DNA of 64,000 nucleotides from NCBI RefSeq assembly GCF_050958605.1, contig NZ_JBJHDO010000010.1, positions 124,001-188,000 on the forward strand, read 5' to 3'. How positions within the stretch are numbered: position 1 is the stretch's first letter; each line of letters begins with the position of its first letter. Shown here piece by piece: positions 55,438 through 63,751 of this stretch. Position numbers and translations under genes: made by a program. The DNA is from G016756615 sp050958605. GTDB taxonomy: Bacteria > Pseudomonadota > Alphaproteobacteria > Rhizobiales > Rhizobiaceae. The notes under the pieces are model-generated. The model saw only the letters and a program-made list of their open reading frames with translations. It ran no database searches and was not told where the DNA came from.

Positions 55438-56208
55438 TCATTGGCGGCCCCAGCGAGGCGCGGGCCGGGATTCGATCGGCCGCACGGCGCTGTGCTCGTC
55501 GATCTCCACGGAGCGCGGCGTGACGATCTCGCGGTCGAGCAGCGGCACGTCGCGGCGACGCAACAAGAACACCAGCACGGCGCCGGCGATGATGCCGCCG
55601 ACATGGGCGCTCCAGGAGATCTGGTCCTCGCCGGCCAGGAGCAGCATGCCGAACTGGAAGGCGATCCACAGCGCCAGGACGATATAGGCCGGCACGCGCA
55701 GCGGAATGCGGGCAAAGGCCAGGATCCAGATCTTCACGCGCGGATGGAGGATGAGATAGGCCGCGACGACGCCGGCGATGGCGCCCGAAGCCCCGATGAG
55801 CGGCATCTCCGAATCCGGCGCGAGCATGCCGTGCATCATCGCGCCCGCTGCGGCGCAGAGCAGATAGAAGACCAGGAAGCGCAGATGGCCGAGCGCGTCC
55901 TCCACATTGTCTCCGAACACCCACAGGAAAAGCATGTTGCCGCCGAGGTGGAAGAGGTCGCCATGCAGGAAGGAATAGGTGAGAAGCGTTGCGTAATCCG
56001 GAACATAAGAGAGTTCCGGCGGGCGCTCCGCGAAGTCATAGAGCGTGGAGGGGATGTAACCTAGCCCGATCGCCGCCCGGGTGGCGAAATTCTCGCCGCC
56101 GACGGCGGTCATGAAGTAGACGATGGCGTTGGCTGCGATCAGGCCGATCGTCACATATTGCAGCTTGATGTGTTTCAGGCTGTTGGAATCATAGAGCGGA
56201 ATGAACAT
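55438..56208 (-). CDS. Rhomboid family intramembrane serine protease
   Basis: A 256-residue protein with about six membrane segments. The nucleophile motif GASGAIAG (near 136) and the catalytic His in SWSAHVGGIIAG (near 198) are present, along with the loop HGDLFHLGGNMLFLWVFG. The C-terminal tail is charged. The substrates cannot be inferred. Confidence 0.93.
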   Translation of the reverse strand: MFIPLYDSNSLKHIKLQYVTIGLIAANAIVYFMTAVGGENFATRAAIGLGYIPSTLYDFAERPPELSYVPDYATLLTYSFLHGDLFHLGGNMLFLWVFGDNVEDALGHLRFLVFYLLCAAAGAMMHGMLAPDSEMPLIGASGAIAGVVAAYLILHPRVKIWILAFARIPLRVPAYIVLALWIAFQFGMLLLAGEDQISWSAHVGGIIAGAVLVFLLRRRDVPLLDREIVTPRSVEIDEHSAVRPIESRPAPRWGRQ

Positions 56209-56244
56209 CTGGGACCAGATCCTTCCGCCGCGCCGGAAATCATG

Positions 56245-56826
56245 TCAGCGGTTCTTGCCGGGAACCCATAACACATCGGCGTTTCCATTGTCATTGACGG
56301 CGCGGGCGGCGACGAACAGAAAATCCGAGACCCGATTCATGTATTTGATGCCCTCGCGGTTGATATGCTCTGCAGGCTCCTGCGCGAGCGCCACCATCAG
56401 CCTTTCGGCTCGGCGCGCTATCGTCCGGGCAAGGTGCAGGGCGGCGGCGGCCGGCGACCCGCCGGGCAGCACGAAGGAGCGCAGCGGCTGGAGATCCGCA
56501 TTGAGGCTGTCGATATCCGCCTCCACCCGGGCGACCTGCGAGCCGACGATCCGGAGCGGTTCGTAGCCGAGGGGCTTTCCCGTGTCGGGCGTGGCGAGAT
56601 CGGCGCCGAGATCGAAGAGATCGTTCTGGATGCGCGCCAGCATGGCATCGATGGCGGGATGGGCCTCTCCAGTGTGGAGCCGCGCCAGACCGATTGCGGC
56701 ATTCGCCTCGTCGACCGTGCCGTAGGCGTCGACGCGGACGTCCGATTTCAGGCGGCGCTCGCCCGTGCCGAGGCCGGTCGTGCCGTCGTCGCCGGTGCGC
56801 GTGTAGATCTTGTTGAGCTTGACCAT
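56245..56826 (-). CDS. Cob(I)alamin adenosyltransferase (PduO type)
   Basis: A 193-residue enzyme with the ATP motif YTRTGDDGTTGLGTGERR at the N-terminus and VEADIDSL...RSFVLPGGS in the core, ending NRVSDFLFVAARAVND. It adds the adenosyl group to cob(I)alamin. ATG 56826 fits the family; the upstream open frame is Ser-rich and non-family. It starts 8 bases after the small HIG1-like gene. Confidence 0.94.
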   Translation of the reverse strand: MVKLNKIYTRTGDDGTTGLGTGERRLKSDVRVDAYGTVDEANAAIGLARLHTGEAHPAIDAMLARIQNDLFDLGADLATPDTGKPLGYEPLRIVGSQVARVEADIDSLNADLQPLRSFVLPGGSPAAAALHLARTIARRAERLMVALAQEPAEHINREGIKYMNRVSDFLFVAARAVNDNGNADVLWVPGKNR

Positions 56827-56833
56827 GGATGAC

Positions 56834-57025
56834 CTAGCCTCGTGTGAAATAGACGGCGAGCAGGATGAAGACGAGCGCGATGAACTGCAGGAAGACACGC
56901 GCCTGCATCAGCTTGTTGGAGGTGTTGGCCGAGCCGCCGCGCATCATGTTCACGAGGCCGCGGATGAGCACGACGACCACGGCGACCATGACGACGATGC
57001 CGATGATGTTGAAGACGGTTGCCAT
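56834..57025 (-). CDS. Twin-transmembrane (HIG1-like) small protein
   Basis: A 63-residue protein with two hydrophobic helices (FNIIGIVVMVAVVVVLIRGLV and VFLQFIALVFILLAVYF) and a central basic loop with SNKLMQARVFLQF, matching the HIG1 pattern K/R-x-M-x-x-R. It precedes the adenosyltransferase by 8 bases in a conserved rhizobial order. HIG1 proteins associate with respiratory complexes in mitochondria; in bacteria the role is unknown. Confidence 0.85.
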   Translation of the reverse strand: MATVFNIIGIVVMVAVVVVLIRGLVNMMRGGSANTSNKLMQARVFLQFIALVFILLAVYFTRG

Positions 57026-57042
57026 GACGGCTCCTGGTTTCT

Positions 57043-57153
57043 CGATGAAAGCATTTCCGTTTTCTTCTTCGAATCACGGAAATGCTCTATCTCCTTCTTT
57101 TTACGCAATTCCGCACGGAAAACCGGTTCCCACTTTTCCTGGAATTGCTCTAG
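57043..57153. repeat. Rhizobial GAGCAATTCC-type palindromic repeat
   Basis: GAAAGCATTTCCGTTTTC pairs with ATCACGGAAATGCTC (57048-57090), then the complement of GAGCAATTCCAGG...CGGTTTTCCGTGCGGAATTGC ends at 57153. The words are common between genes of Mesorhizobium and relatives, by recollection. It touches the 3' end of the SDR gene and the upstream side of the HIG1-like gene. Confidence 0.7.
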
Positions 57154-57983
57154 CCCTGCCCCGCCAGCACCCGGTAGAACAGGCGGGCCGGCAGGATGCG
57201 CTTCAAGAGCACCCCGGCCTTGGCTGGCAAGGTCACCAGATAATGCGGTTTGGGCCTCGGCGATAGAAGGGCGTGGCGCAAAACCGCATGAACCGCGTCG
57301 GGCTTGAGCTTAAGCCGCGATTTCGAGCCGCCGCCGCGCAAGCGTCGCAACTGCGCCTGGTAGGCGGCGTGGTGCACGGAGTGCTTATGGTCGATGTTCT
57401 TCTCGAACCAGGCAAGGCCGTTGCTGGCGATCTTCGATTCGATCGGTCCGGGCTCGATCAGCGAGACATGCACCCCAGAACCTTCTAGTTCGGCCCGCAG
57501 ACAAAGCATCAGTCCTTCCAGCGCATGCTTGGACGCCGCGTAGGCGCCGCGGAACTTCACGGGCGTGAGGCCGAGAATCGACGAGCAATGCACGAGCCGG
57601 CCGTGGCCTTGGCGGCGCATGACGGGCACAATCAGCCGGGTCAGTTCGTGCCAGCCGAAGAGATTGGCTTCGAACTGCTCGCGGAGGGCTGCCGTCGGCA
57701 GATCCTCCACGGCTCCGGCCTGGGCGTAGCCGCCATTGTTGAAGAGGGCGTCGAGCCGGCCGCCTGTGCGTGACAGCACCTCTTCGACAAGCGCTGCGAT
57801 CGATTCCGGCTTGCGATAGTCGAGATAGAAAGCTTCGATCCCTTCAGCTTCGAGGCCCGCTATGTCCTCGGGCTTGCGGGCCGTGGCGAAGACGCGCCAG
57901 CCCTCGGCTTTGAGGGCGCGGGCGCAGAAGGCGCCGATGCCGGAGGATGCGCCGGTGACGATGATTGTGCGCAACTCTACCAT
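57150..57983 (-). CDS. Short-chain dehydrogenase/reductase
   Basis: A 277-residue SDR. The cofactor motif is VTGASSGIGAFCARAL, the structural NNGG (in place of NNAG) is near 90, the Ser is in HCSSILGL and the catalytic YxxxK is YAASK. The C-terminal part is lipid-enzyme like (LVTLPAKAGVLLKRILPARLFYRVL), as in family members that act on large hydrophobic substrates. Substrate unknown. Confidence 0.9.
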   Translation of the reverse strand: MVELRTIIVTGASSGIGAFCARALKAEGWRVFATARKPEDIAGLEAEGIEAFYLDYRKPESIAALVEEVLSRTGGRLDALFNNGGYAQAGAVEDLPTAALREQFEANLFGWHELTRLIVPVMRRQGHGRLVHCSSILGLTPVKFRGAYAASKHALEGLMLCLRAELEGSGVHVSLIEPGPIESKIASNGLAWFEKNIDHKHSVHHAAYQAQLRRLRGGGSKSRLKLKPDAVHAVLRHALLSPRPKPHYLVTLPAKAGVLLKRILPARLFYRVLAGQG

Positions 57984-58063
57984 CGGGCGCTGGCTACCCT
58001 TTCCTAATTCTGTCAATTGACGCAAACCCTTCCCATATTCGCGGCCTGTAAACAACGCGCGCT

Positions 58064-58945
58064 ATGGTAACCGGAGTTGGAATGCGAAAGATCGTGGCCC
58101 TGCGTCGCGTGCTTTACGACGCCGTCGGGCACTTCATCGATGACGACGGCTGGGCGATGGCCTCCCATGTGGCGATCTCCTCGCTGATGGCGCTGTTCCC
58201 GTTCCTGATCTTCGCCACCACGCTCGCCAGCTTCATGGGCGCGGATGCGTTTGCCGAAACCGCCGTGCATCTCATCTTCGACACCTGGCCCGACCAGATC
58301 GCGGCTCCGATCGCCCGCGAGGTGGTCAATGTGCTCACCGTCCAGCGCACCGACCTTCTGACCTTCGGCATCGTACTCGCGGCCTATTTCGCATCCAACG
58401 GTATCGAGGCGCTGCGCACGGCGCTCAACCGCGCCTACCGCGTGACGGAGACCCGCTCCTTGATTTTCCGACGGCTGCAGAGCCTGGCCTTCGTGCTCAT
58501 CGCCACTGTGGGATTCGCCGCGATCAGCGTGTTGCTCGTCTTCGCGCCGCTGCTGGCCCGTCTCGCCGAGGCGAAATTCGAATGGATCCAGCCTTACGTG
58601 GGCACTTCCACGCTTTGGCGGCTGGGCATCGCCGCGACGGTGATCGTGCTGGGCCTGGTCGTGGTGCATATGTGGCTGCCCTCTGGCAAGCGTTCCTTCG
58701 GGAGCATTGTTCCCGGCATCCTCTTCACGCTCGCCGGCTGGCTGGCCGGCTCGACTATCTTTGCCAACTACCTCGACCGCTTTTCGTCTTACGTGACGAC
58801 CTATGCCGGCCTCGCCTCGATCATGATCGCGATCGTGTTCCTCTACATCGTGTCGGCGATCTTCATCCTCGGCGGCGAGCTCAACGCTGCGATCGGCCGC
58901 TACGTCGAGGCGCGCGCCCGGGTAGGGGGAGACGCAGGAGGCTGA
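58064..58945 (+). CDS. YihY/BrkB family membrane protein
   Basis: A 293-residue protein with about six membrane segments; MASHVAISSLMALFPFLIF, ASNGIEALRTALNRAYRVTETRS and YVTTYAGLASIMIAIVFLYIV are the family's signatures. The function of BrkB proteins is not proven. An in-frame ATG 18 bases later is another possible start. Confidence 0.9.
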   Translation: MVTGVGMRKIVALRRVLYDAVGHFIDDDGWAMASHVAISSLMALFPFLIFATTLASFMGADAFAETAVHLIFDTWPDQIAAPIAREVVNVLTVQRTDLLTFGIVLAAYFASNGIEALRTALNRAYRVTETRSLIFRRLQSLAFVLIATVGFAAISVLLVFAPLLARLAEAKFEWIQPYVGTSTLWRLGIAATVIVLGLVVVHMWLPSGKRSFGSIVPGILFTLAGWLAGSTIFANYLDRFSSYVTTYAGLASIMIAIVFLYIVSAIFILGGELNAAIGRYVEARARVGGDAGG

Positions 58946-58979
58946 CGCGAAGTCAGGGCAAACCTGCCTGGCGTGAATG

Positions 58980-59843
58980 TCAGCGCCGCGTGGCGAGACC
59001 GACGCCGATCGTCGCTACCGCCATGCCGGCAATCTGGACAAGGCTCAGCTCCTCGCCGAACAGCAGCCATGCGATGACCGCCGTGACGGCCGGCACGAGA
59101 TAAAAGAGCGAGGCGACCTTAGACATCTCGCCCTCCCGGATCATGATCATCAGAAGGAAGATCGCGCCGATCGACAGCACCAGGACCAGCCAGGCCATGG
59201 CGAAGATGAACTCGCCGTTCACCGTCATTGCCCGCGTCTCGAAGACGAAAGAACCGACGAGCATCAGCAGGGCGCCGCCGAGATATTGCCATAGTGTGCC
59301 GGAAACGAGATCGGCAGCACCGGCGAAGCGTTTCTGCCAGACGGTGCCCGCGCTCATGGCGATGACAGATATCAACGATGCCGCCAGCGTGGCCGGCGTG
59401 ACCCCGCCGCTGAAATCGGCAAGCTTCGGCGACAGGACGATCACGATGCCGGCGAAGCCGACGGCGAGCCCAACCCAATGGCGCGGCAGGATCTTCTCCC
59501 CGAGGAAGACGCCGGCCATGACCGCGGTGATCAACGGCTGCAGCCCGACGATCAGCGCCGAGAGCCCTGCCGGCAGGCCGTGGCGAATCGCCCAGAAGAC
59601 GCCGCCGAGATAGATGCCATGCATGAGCGCTCCGGCAATCATGGCGTTCGTCGCGTCACGCGGGCCGAGCGCGCGCCTGCGCATCATCGCCACGATGAGC
59701 GCAAGAAGCAGAAAGGCGAGCAGGAAACGAAGGGCGAGGAAGGTGAAGGGTTCGGCCCATGGCATGGCGTAACGCGCGCCGATGAAGCCGGTCGCCCAGA
59801 GCAGCACGAAAAGCGGGGGGATGGAGCGCGACGGAATGATCAT
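58980..59843 (-). CDS. DMT superfamily transporter (EamA domains)
   Basis: A 287-residue protein with ten membrane segments in two EamA repeats: GFIGARYAMPWAEPFTFLALRF in the first and SVIAMSAGTVWQKRF...LFYLVPAVTAVIAWLLFGE in the second. A metabolite exporter is likely; the substrate is unknown. Confidence 0.88.
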   Translation of the reverse strand: MIIPSRSIPPLFVLLWATGFIGARYAMPWAEPFTFLALRFLLAFLLLALIVAMMRRRALGPRDATNAMIAGALMHGIYLGGVFWAIRHGLPAGLSALIVGLQPLITAVMAGVFLGEKILPRHWVGLAVGFAGIVIVLSPKLADFSGGVTPATLAASLISVIAMSAGTVWQKRFAGAADLVSGTLWQYLGGALLMLVGSFVFETRAMTVNGEFIFAMAWLVLVLSIGAIFLLMIMIREGEMSKVASLFYLVPAVTAVIAWLLFGEELSLVQIAGMAVATIGVGLATRR

Positions 59844-59989
59844 GGCAGCGGAGGGTGGGTCGGACTGCAGTTCCGCTTAATGCGACGGAATTCCATAAGC
59901 AAAGCGAAACAATTGAATCATAGCCTCATCGCGATTGAACCATGCCGGGACGCGGTGCGCCGGTTGCCTCTCATTACGGCGTTGCGGCG

Positions 59990-60200
59990 GTTGCGAGGGA
60001 ACGGGATGGATACTCGGATCACCTCGCTTCGCTCGGGTCCGAGTATGACGAGCTGCATTGATGTGCTTCGCCAGTCGCCAACGTTGGCGATTGACGTTCG
60101 CCCTAGAAACTTCGTCATACTCGGACCCGAGCGAAGCGAGGTGATCCGAGTATCCATTCCGTACTGTTTCCGATAGCCGCCCGACGGTGCAGAACAAGGC
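59990..60200. repeat. Long inverted-repeat intergenic element, copy 3
   Basis: The arms 60008-60051 and 60112-60155 are exact reverse complements over 44 bases. Each holds the hairpin stem TACTCGGA/TCCGAGTA. The 60-base core has the perfect palindrome TCGCCAACGTTGGCGA (60075-60090). The right outer end CGGTGCAGAA (60183 on) matches copies 1 and 2, whereas the left outer end has diverged. The 371-base gap holds no supported gene. Confidence 0.87.
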
Positions 60201-60214
60201 AGCCCTAACCACCA

Positions 60215-61093
60215 TCAAGCAATGCCGATCATCCCGCGCACCTCGGCCGGCGTGGCGCCGGCTTCGCGCAGGACGCGAATACCGCTGTCGCGCAAGCTCT
60301 TGGAGAGCTTGCGTCCCTCGGGGCCCGGCACCAGCGCGTGGTGGAAGTAGATCGGCGCTGGCAAGCCGAACAATTCCTGGAGCAGCCGCTGGATACCGGT
60401 CGCTTGATAGAGGTCTCGCCCGCGCACGACATGGGTGACGCCCTGGAGCGCATCGTCGGCCACCACCGAGAGGTGATAGCTGGTGGGAATTTCCTTGCGG
60501 GCGACAATGACATCTCCCCAGGCTTCCACCTGTGCGTCGATCCTTTCGGTGCCGTCCAGCTTCTCGCTGGTCGCCTCACGCCAGAACAGCGGGTTGACGA
60601 CGGAAGCAAGCGCCGCCTCGGTGTCGAGGCGCCAGGCGAAAGCCTCGCCGCGGTCGATGCGGCGCCGCCGCTCGCGCCGAGACATCTGCTTCTCCATGCC
60701 GGGATAGAGCGGTGCGCCGTCTGGATCGTGCGGCCAGCGCTCGCCGCGGGTCTCGGCGTCGGCGATATAGGCACGGATTTCGCTGCGACTCATGAAGGCG
60801 GGGTAAACGAGCTCTTCGGCGATCAGGCGTTCGAGCAGCTTCCCGTATTCGCCGAAATGCTCCGACTGGCGACGAACGGGCTCTTCCCATTCGAGCCCCA
60901 GCCAGGCGAGGTCGTGATAGATGCCTTCCTCGAATTCACGCCTGCAGCGCGTGATGTCGATGTCTTCAATGCGCAGCAGAAAGCGTCCGCCGTTCTCCCT
61001 CGCCAGCTTCGCGTTTAGAAGCGCCGAATAGGCGTGGCCGAGATGGAGCTCGCCATTCGGGCTCGGCGCGAAACGGAAAACGGGTACTGCCAT
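60215..61093 (-). CDS. gluQ: Glutamyl-Q tRNA(Asp) synthetase
   Basis: A 292-residue truncated GluRS paralogue that glutamylates queuosine 34 of tRNA(Asp). The HIGH-like motif is HLGH in PSPNGELHLGHAYSA and the KMSKS-like motif is KLSKS in GRKLSKSLRD. The usual zinc Cys cluster (CxCTR in E. coli) reads AFMSR, so zinc binding is lost. ATG 61093 gives the family N-terminus. Tail ends as element 3 begins. Confidence 0.93.
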   Translation of the reverse strand: MAVPVFRFAPSPNGELHLGHAYSALLNAKLARENGGRFLLRIEDIDITRCRREFEEGIYHDLAWLGLEWEEPVRRQSEHFGEYGKLLERLIAEELVYPAFMSRSEIRAYIADAETRGERWPHDPDGAPLYPGMEKQMSRRERRRRIDRGEAFAWRLDTEAALASVVNPLFWREATSEKLDGTERIDAQVEAWGDVIVARKEIPTSYHLSVVADDALQGVTHVVRGRDLYQATGIQRLLQELFGLPAPIYFHHALVPGPEGRKLSKSLRDSGIRVLREAGATPAEVRGMIGIA

Positions 61094-61186
61094 CGGTCTC
61101 CTGCCGGAATCTGTCAGTTGCCGGGTTGAGCGGCGCGAAGCCCGATTGCTACTTTGCCGTTGAGGCCGGAACAAGGTGACGAAGGC

Positions 61187-61831
61187 GTGCGCAGAATCAC
61201 GGTTTATGAAGACATCGCCGCGGGGCTCGACGCGCTATGCACCATCGATCCGCGGCTGGCGTCCGTGCGCGAGGCAGCCGGCGCGGTTCCGCTGCGCCTC
61301 TCCGAGCCGGGCTTTGCCAGCCTCGTGTCGATCATCGTCTCGCAACAGGTGTCGCGGGCGAGCGCCGACGCAATCCTCGGCCGCCTCACGACGCTCGTCG
61401 ATCCAATGACGCCCGAGACGCTGCTCGAGGCGGGCGAACCGGCATGGCGCGCGGCAGGCCTCTCGCGCCCGAAACAGCGCGCGCTCGTCGCCCTGTCGCG
61501 GGCGATCATCGACGATGGCCTCGACCTCCACCATCTGTGCGAACTCGAGGCGGCGGACGCGATCGGCCGGATGACCGCGGTTTCGGGCGTCGGCCCCTGG
61601 ACGGCGGAGGTTTACCTTCTCTTTGCCGCCGGCCATCCCGACATCTTCCCGGCCCGCGACGTGGCGCTGCAAAGCGCGGTCGGCCACGCGCTCGGCATCA
61701 ACCCGCGACCGGACGAAAGAAAGCTCATAGCCATCGCCGAATCATGGAGCCCCTGGAGGGGGGTGGCGTCGCGACTTTTCTGGGCATATTATCGCAACAT
61801 CAAAGGACGGGAGGTCATGCCGCCTTCGTAA
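61187..61831 (+). CDS. DNA-3-methyladenine glycosylase II (AlkA-like)
   Basis: About 214 residues of the HhH-GPD family. The helix-hairpin-helix part is GRMTAVSGVGPWTAEVYLLF and the catalytic Asp lies in DIFPARDVALQ. GTG 61187 is preferred (GGTGACGAAGG precedes it); a TTG at 61154 would add 11 residues. It removes alkylated purines. Divergent from gluQ with 93 bases between. Confidence 0.88.
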   Translation: MRRITVYEDIAAGLDALCTIDPRLASVREAAGAVPLRLSEPGFASLVSIIVSQQVSRASADAILGRLTTLVDPMTPETLLEAGEPAWRAAGLSRPKQRALVALSRAIIDDGLDLHHLCELEAADAIGRMTAVSGVGPWTAEVYLLFAAGHPDIFPARDVALQSAVGHALGINPRPDERKLIAIAESWSPWRGVASRLFWAYYRNIKGREVMPPS

Positions 61832-61961
61832 ATTCTGATCACATCTTTCGTTTCGCGAAGTCCCGGCTATCGGCACGGCGTTCCGGGCGCTTCACATTGC
61901 TGTCACCAACCGCTTACAATATCCACGCCGGTCGCTTCGAAGCTCAAGGAGGGAATCGGAC

Positions 61962-62519
61962 GTGACGATTGCGGTCTCTCCCGACGGGCTTCCCGCGCTG
62001 GTCCTGAACGCGGACTACCGCCCGCTCAGCTATTACCCGCTGTCGCTCTGGTCATGGCAGGACGCGATCAAGGCCGTGTTCCTCGACCGCGTGAATATCG
62101 TGGCCGAATACGAACATGCGGTGTGCTCCCCCTCCTTCCAGATGAAGGTGCCGAGCGTCGTGAGCCTCAAGACCTATGTGAAGCCATCGCGCCACCCCGC
62201 CTTCACACGCTTCAACGTATTCCTGCGCGACCGTTTCCAATGCCAATATTGCGGCTCTTCGGACGATCTGACCTTCGACCACGTCATTCCCCGCCGCTGC
62301 GGCGGGGCGACGACCTGGGAGAACGTCGTCGCCGCCTGCTCGCCTTGTAATCTCAGGAAAGGCGGCATGCTGCCGGCGCAGGCCAAGATGTGGCCGGCGC
62401 AGAAGCCCTACCCGCCGACGGTGCACGACCTGCACAACAACGGCAAGCGCTTCCCGCCGAATTACCTGCATGAAAGCTGGATGGACTATCTCTACTGGGA
62501 TGTCGAGCTGGAGCCGTGA
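61962..62519 (+). CDS. HNH endonuclease family protein
   Basis: A 185-residue protein, GTG start after AAGGAGGGAATCGGAC. The HNH site is CQYCGSSDDLTFDHVIPRRCGG...ENVVAACSPCNLRKG with both zinc CxxC pairs. The long N-terminal part PALVLNADYRPLSYYPLSLWSW is typical of a widespread, single-copy housekeeping HNH family; the role is probably in DNA repair but unproven. Confidence 0.9.
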   Translation: MTIAVSPDGLPALVLNADYRPLSYYPLSLWSWQDAIKAVFLDRVNIVAEYEHAVCSPSFQMKVPSVVSLKTYVKPSRHPAFTRFNVFLRDRFQCQYCGSSDDLTFDHVIPRRCGGATTWENVVAACSPCNLRKGGMLPAQAKMWPAQKPYPPTVHDLHNNGKRFPPNYLHESWMDYLYWDVELEP

Positions 62520-62598
62520 GCGAATAGCGAGTAGCGAATAGGCGAGAGAAAGGCTTGCGCACGCACGCTCTGCTCCCCAGTTTCGCTATTTGCTGTTC
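62518..62598. repeat. Short GCGAATAGC-type repeat, copy 2
   Basis: GAGCGAATAGC...AGTAGCGAATA...AAGGCTTGCGC...ACGCTC, ending in CGCTATTTGC, near-complementary to the start. It matches 32660-32728. It overlaps the last codons of the HNH gene and the 3' end of the dsbB-like gene. Confidence 0.6.
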
Positions 62599-63104
62599 CC
62601 AAACGCTCCGCGGAACGCAACAGCCGCAAGCACCACGCTCGCGATCACGTTCCAGCCGGCGAAGGAGAGACCGAGCACCCTGAGTGCCGCGGTATCGCAG
62701 GCTGGCGGCATGAAGCTGTCCAGCGCGTCCAGAACACCCTTGCCGCCCGTGTCCGCCGGGGCCGCCACGGCGCCGCAATCGGTCGGGCCGGCCCACCAGC
62801 CCCATTCGACGCCGGCATGCCGGACGCCCATGACGAGGCCCCAGGCCATCAGCAGCCCGCCGACCAGCAGCAGGCCCCGCGTGACCCAGGCAGGCCAATG
62901 AAGCGTGGAGGAGAGAATGGCGAGCGCCATGACAGGCACGCCGGCATAATAGGGGATGCGCTGCTCCAGGCAGAGCTTGCAGGGAATGTAACCACCGATG
63001 TGCTCGAAGCCGAGCGCGGCGCCGACGACAGCCGCCATTGCCACCGTGAGGAAGACCGCTGTCAGCGTCTGAAGGCGTCCGGATGGTGAAGCGATCGAAG
63101 CCAT
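62586..63104 (-). CDS. DsbB-like disulfide bond formation protein
   Basis: A 172-residue membrane protein with four helices. The first Cys pair is PCKLCLEQRIPYYAG near 42-45 and the second loop has TDCG and PPAC, so all four redox Cys are present. The family reoxidises DsbA with quinone. ATG 63104 is preferred over a start at 63125. Confidence 0.88.
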   Translation of the reverse strand: MASIASPSGRLQTLTAVFLTVAMAAVVGAALGFEHIGGYIPCKLCLEQRIPYYAGVPVMALAILSSTLHWPAWVTRGLLLVGGLLMAWGLVMGVRHAGVEWGWWAGPTDCGAVAAPADTGGKGVLDALDSFMPPACDTAALRVLGLSFAGWNVIASVVLAAVAFRGAFGNSK

Positions 63105-63121
63105 GGTGCTTTCCCGGAGAA

Positions 63122-63709
63122 TCAAATGGCGTACCTGACGGCGACGTAAAGCAAAATCAGGGCAGCCGCGCCGCCGGCGGCGATCATGCCCAGCCGTTTC
63201 TCGATGAAATGCCGGATCGGTTCGCCATAGGTGCGCAGCAGCCAGGCGAGGAAGAAGAACCGCGCCCCGCGAGCCACGATGGCGGAGAGAATGAACACCC
63301 AGATGTTGACGTGCATGACGCCGGAGAGGATGGTCACCACCTTGATCGGCGGAAGATGGGCAACGCCCGATGTCACCAGCATCAGCAGGATGAAGCCGAA
63401 GCCGCCCGAAGTTCTCAGCGCTTCGAATTCGTCGAGCTTGCCGTAGAATTCGAGCACCGGCTTGGCGAGGCTTTCATAAGCGTAATAGCCAAGGAACCAG
63501 CCCGCGATGCCGCCGAGCACCGAGGCTACCGTGGCGACCAGCGCATAACGATAGGCGCGGTCGGGCCGCGCCAGCGCCATCGGGAGGTAAAGCACATCGG
63601 CGGGAACCAGGAAAACCGAGCTTTCGACGAAAGCGATAAAGGCCAGCCACCACTCGGCCGATTTGCGCGCCGCGAGCGACAGCGTCCAGTCGTAGAGTTT
63701 GCGAAGCAT
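63122..63709 (-). CDS. YqaA/DedA-like (SNARE-associated) membrane protein
   Basis: A 195-residue protein with about five membrane segments. FVESSVFLVPADVLYLPMALARP and GGIAGWFLGYYAYESLAKP are family signatures; LPPIKVVTILSGVMHV is the later conserved loop. DedA-type proteins are linked to lipid carrier flipping. ATG 63709 fits the family; the upstream frame is not coding-like. It starts a unit with the dsbB-like gene, which follows after 17 bases. Confidence 0.9.
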   Translation of the reverse strand: MLRKLYDWTLSLAARKSAEWWLAFIAFVESSVFLVPADVLYLPMALARPDRAYRYALVATVASVLGGIAGWFLGYYAYESLAKPVLEFYGKLDEFEALRTSGGFGFILLMLVTSGVAHLPPIKVVTILSGVMHVNIWVFILSAIVARGARFFFLAWLLRTYGEPIRHFIEKRLGMIAAGGAAALILLYVAVRYAI

Positions 63710-63751
63710 TGAGGCCCCCGGTTGCGAGCGTCTGTGTAGAAAGATTTTTGA

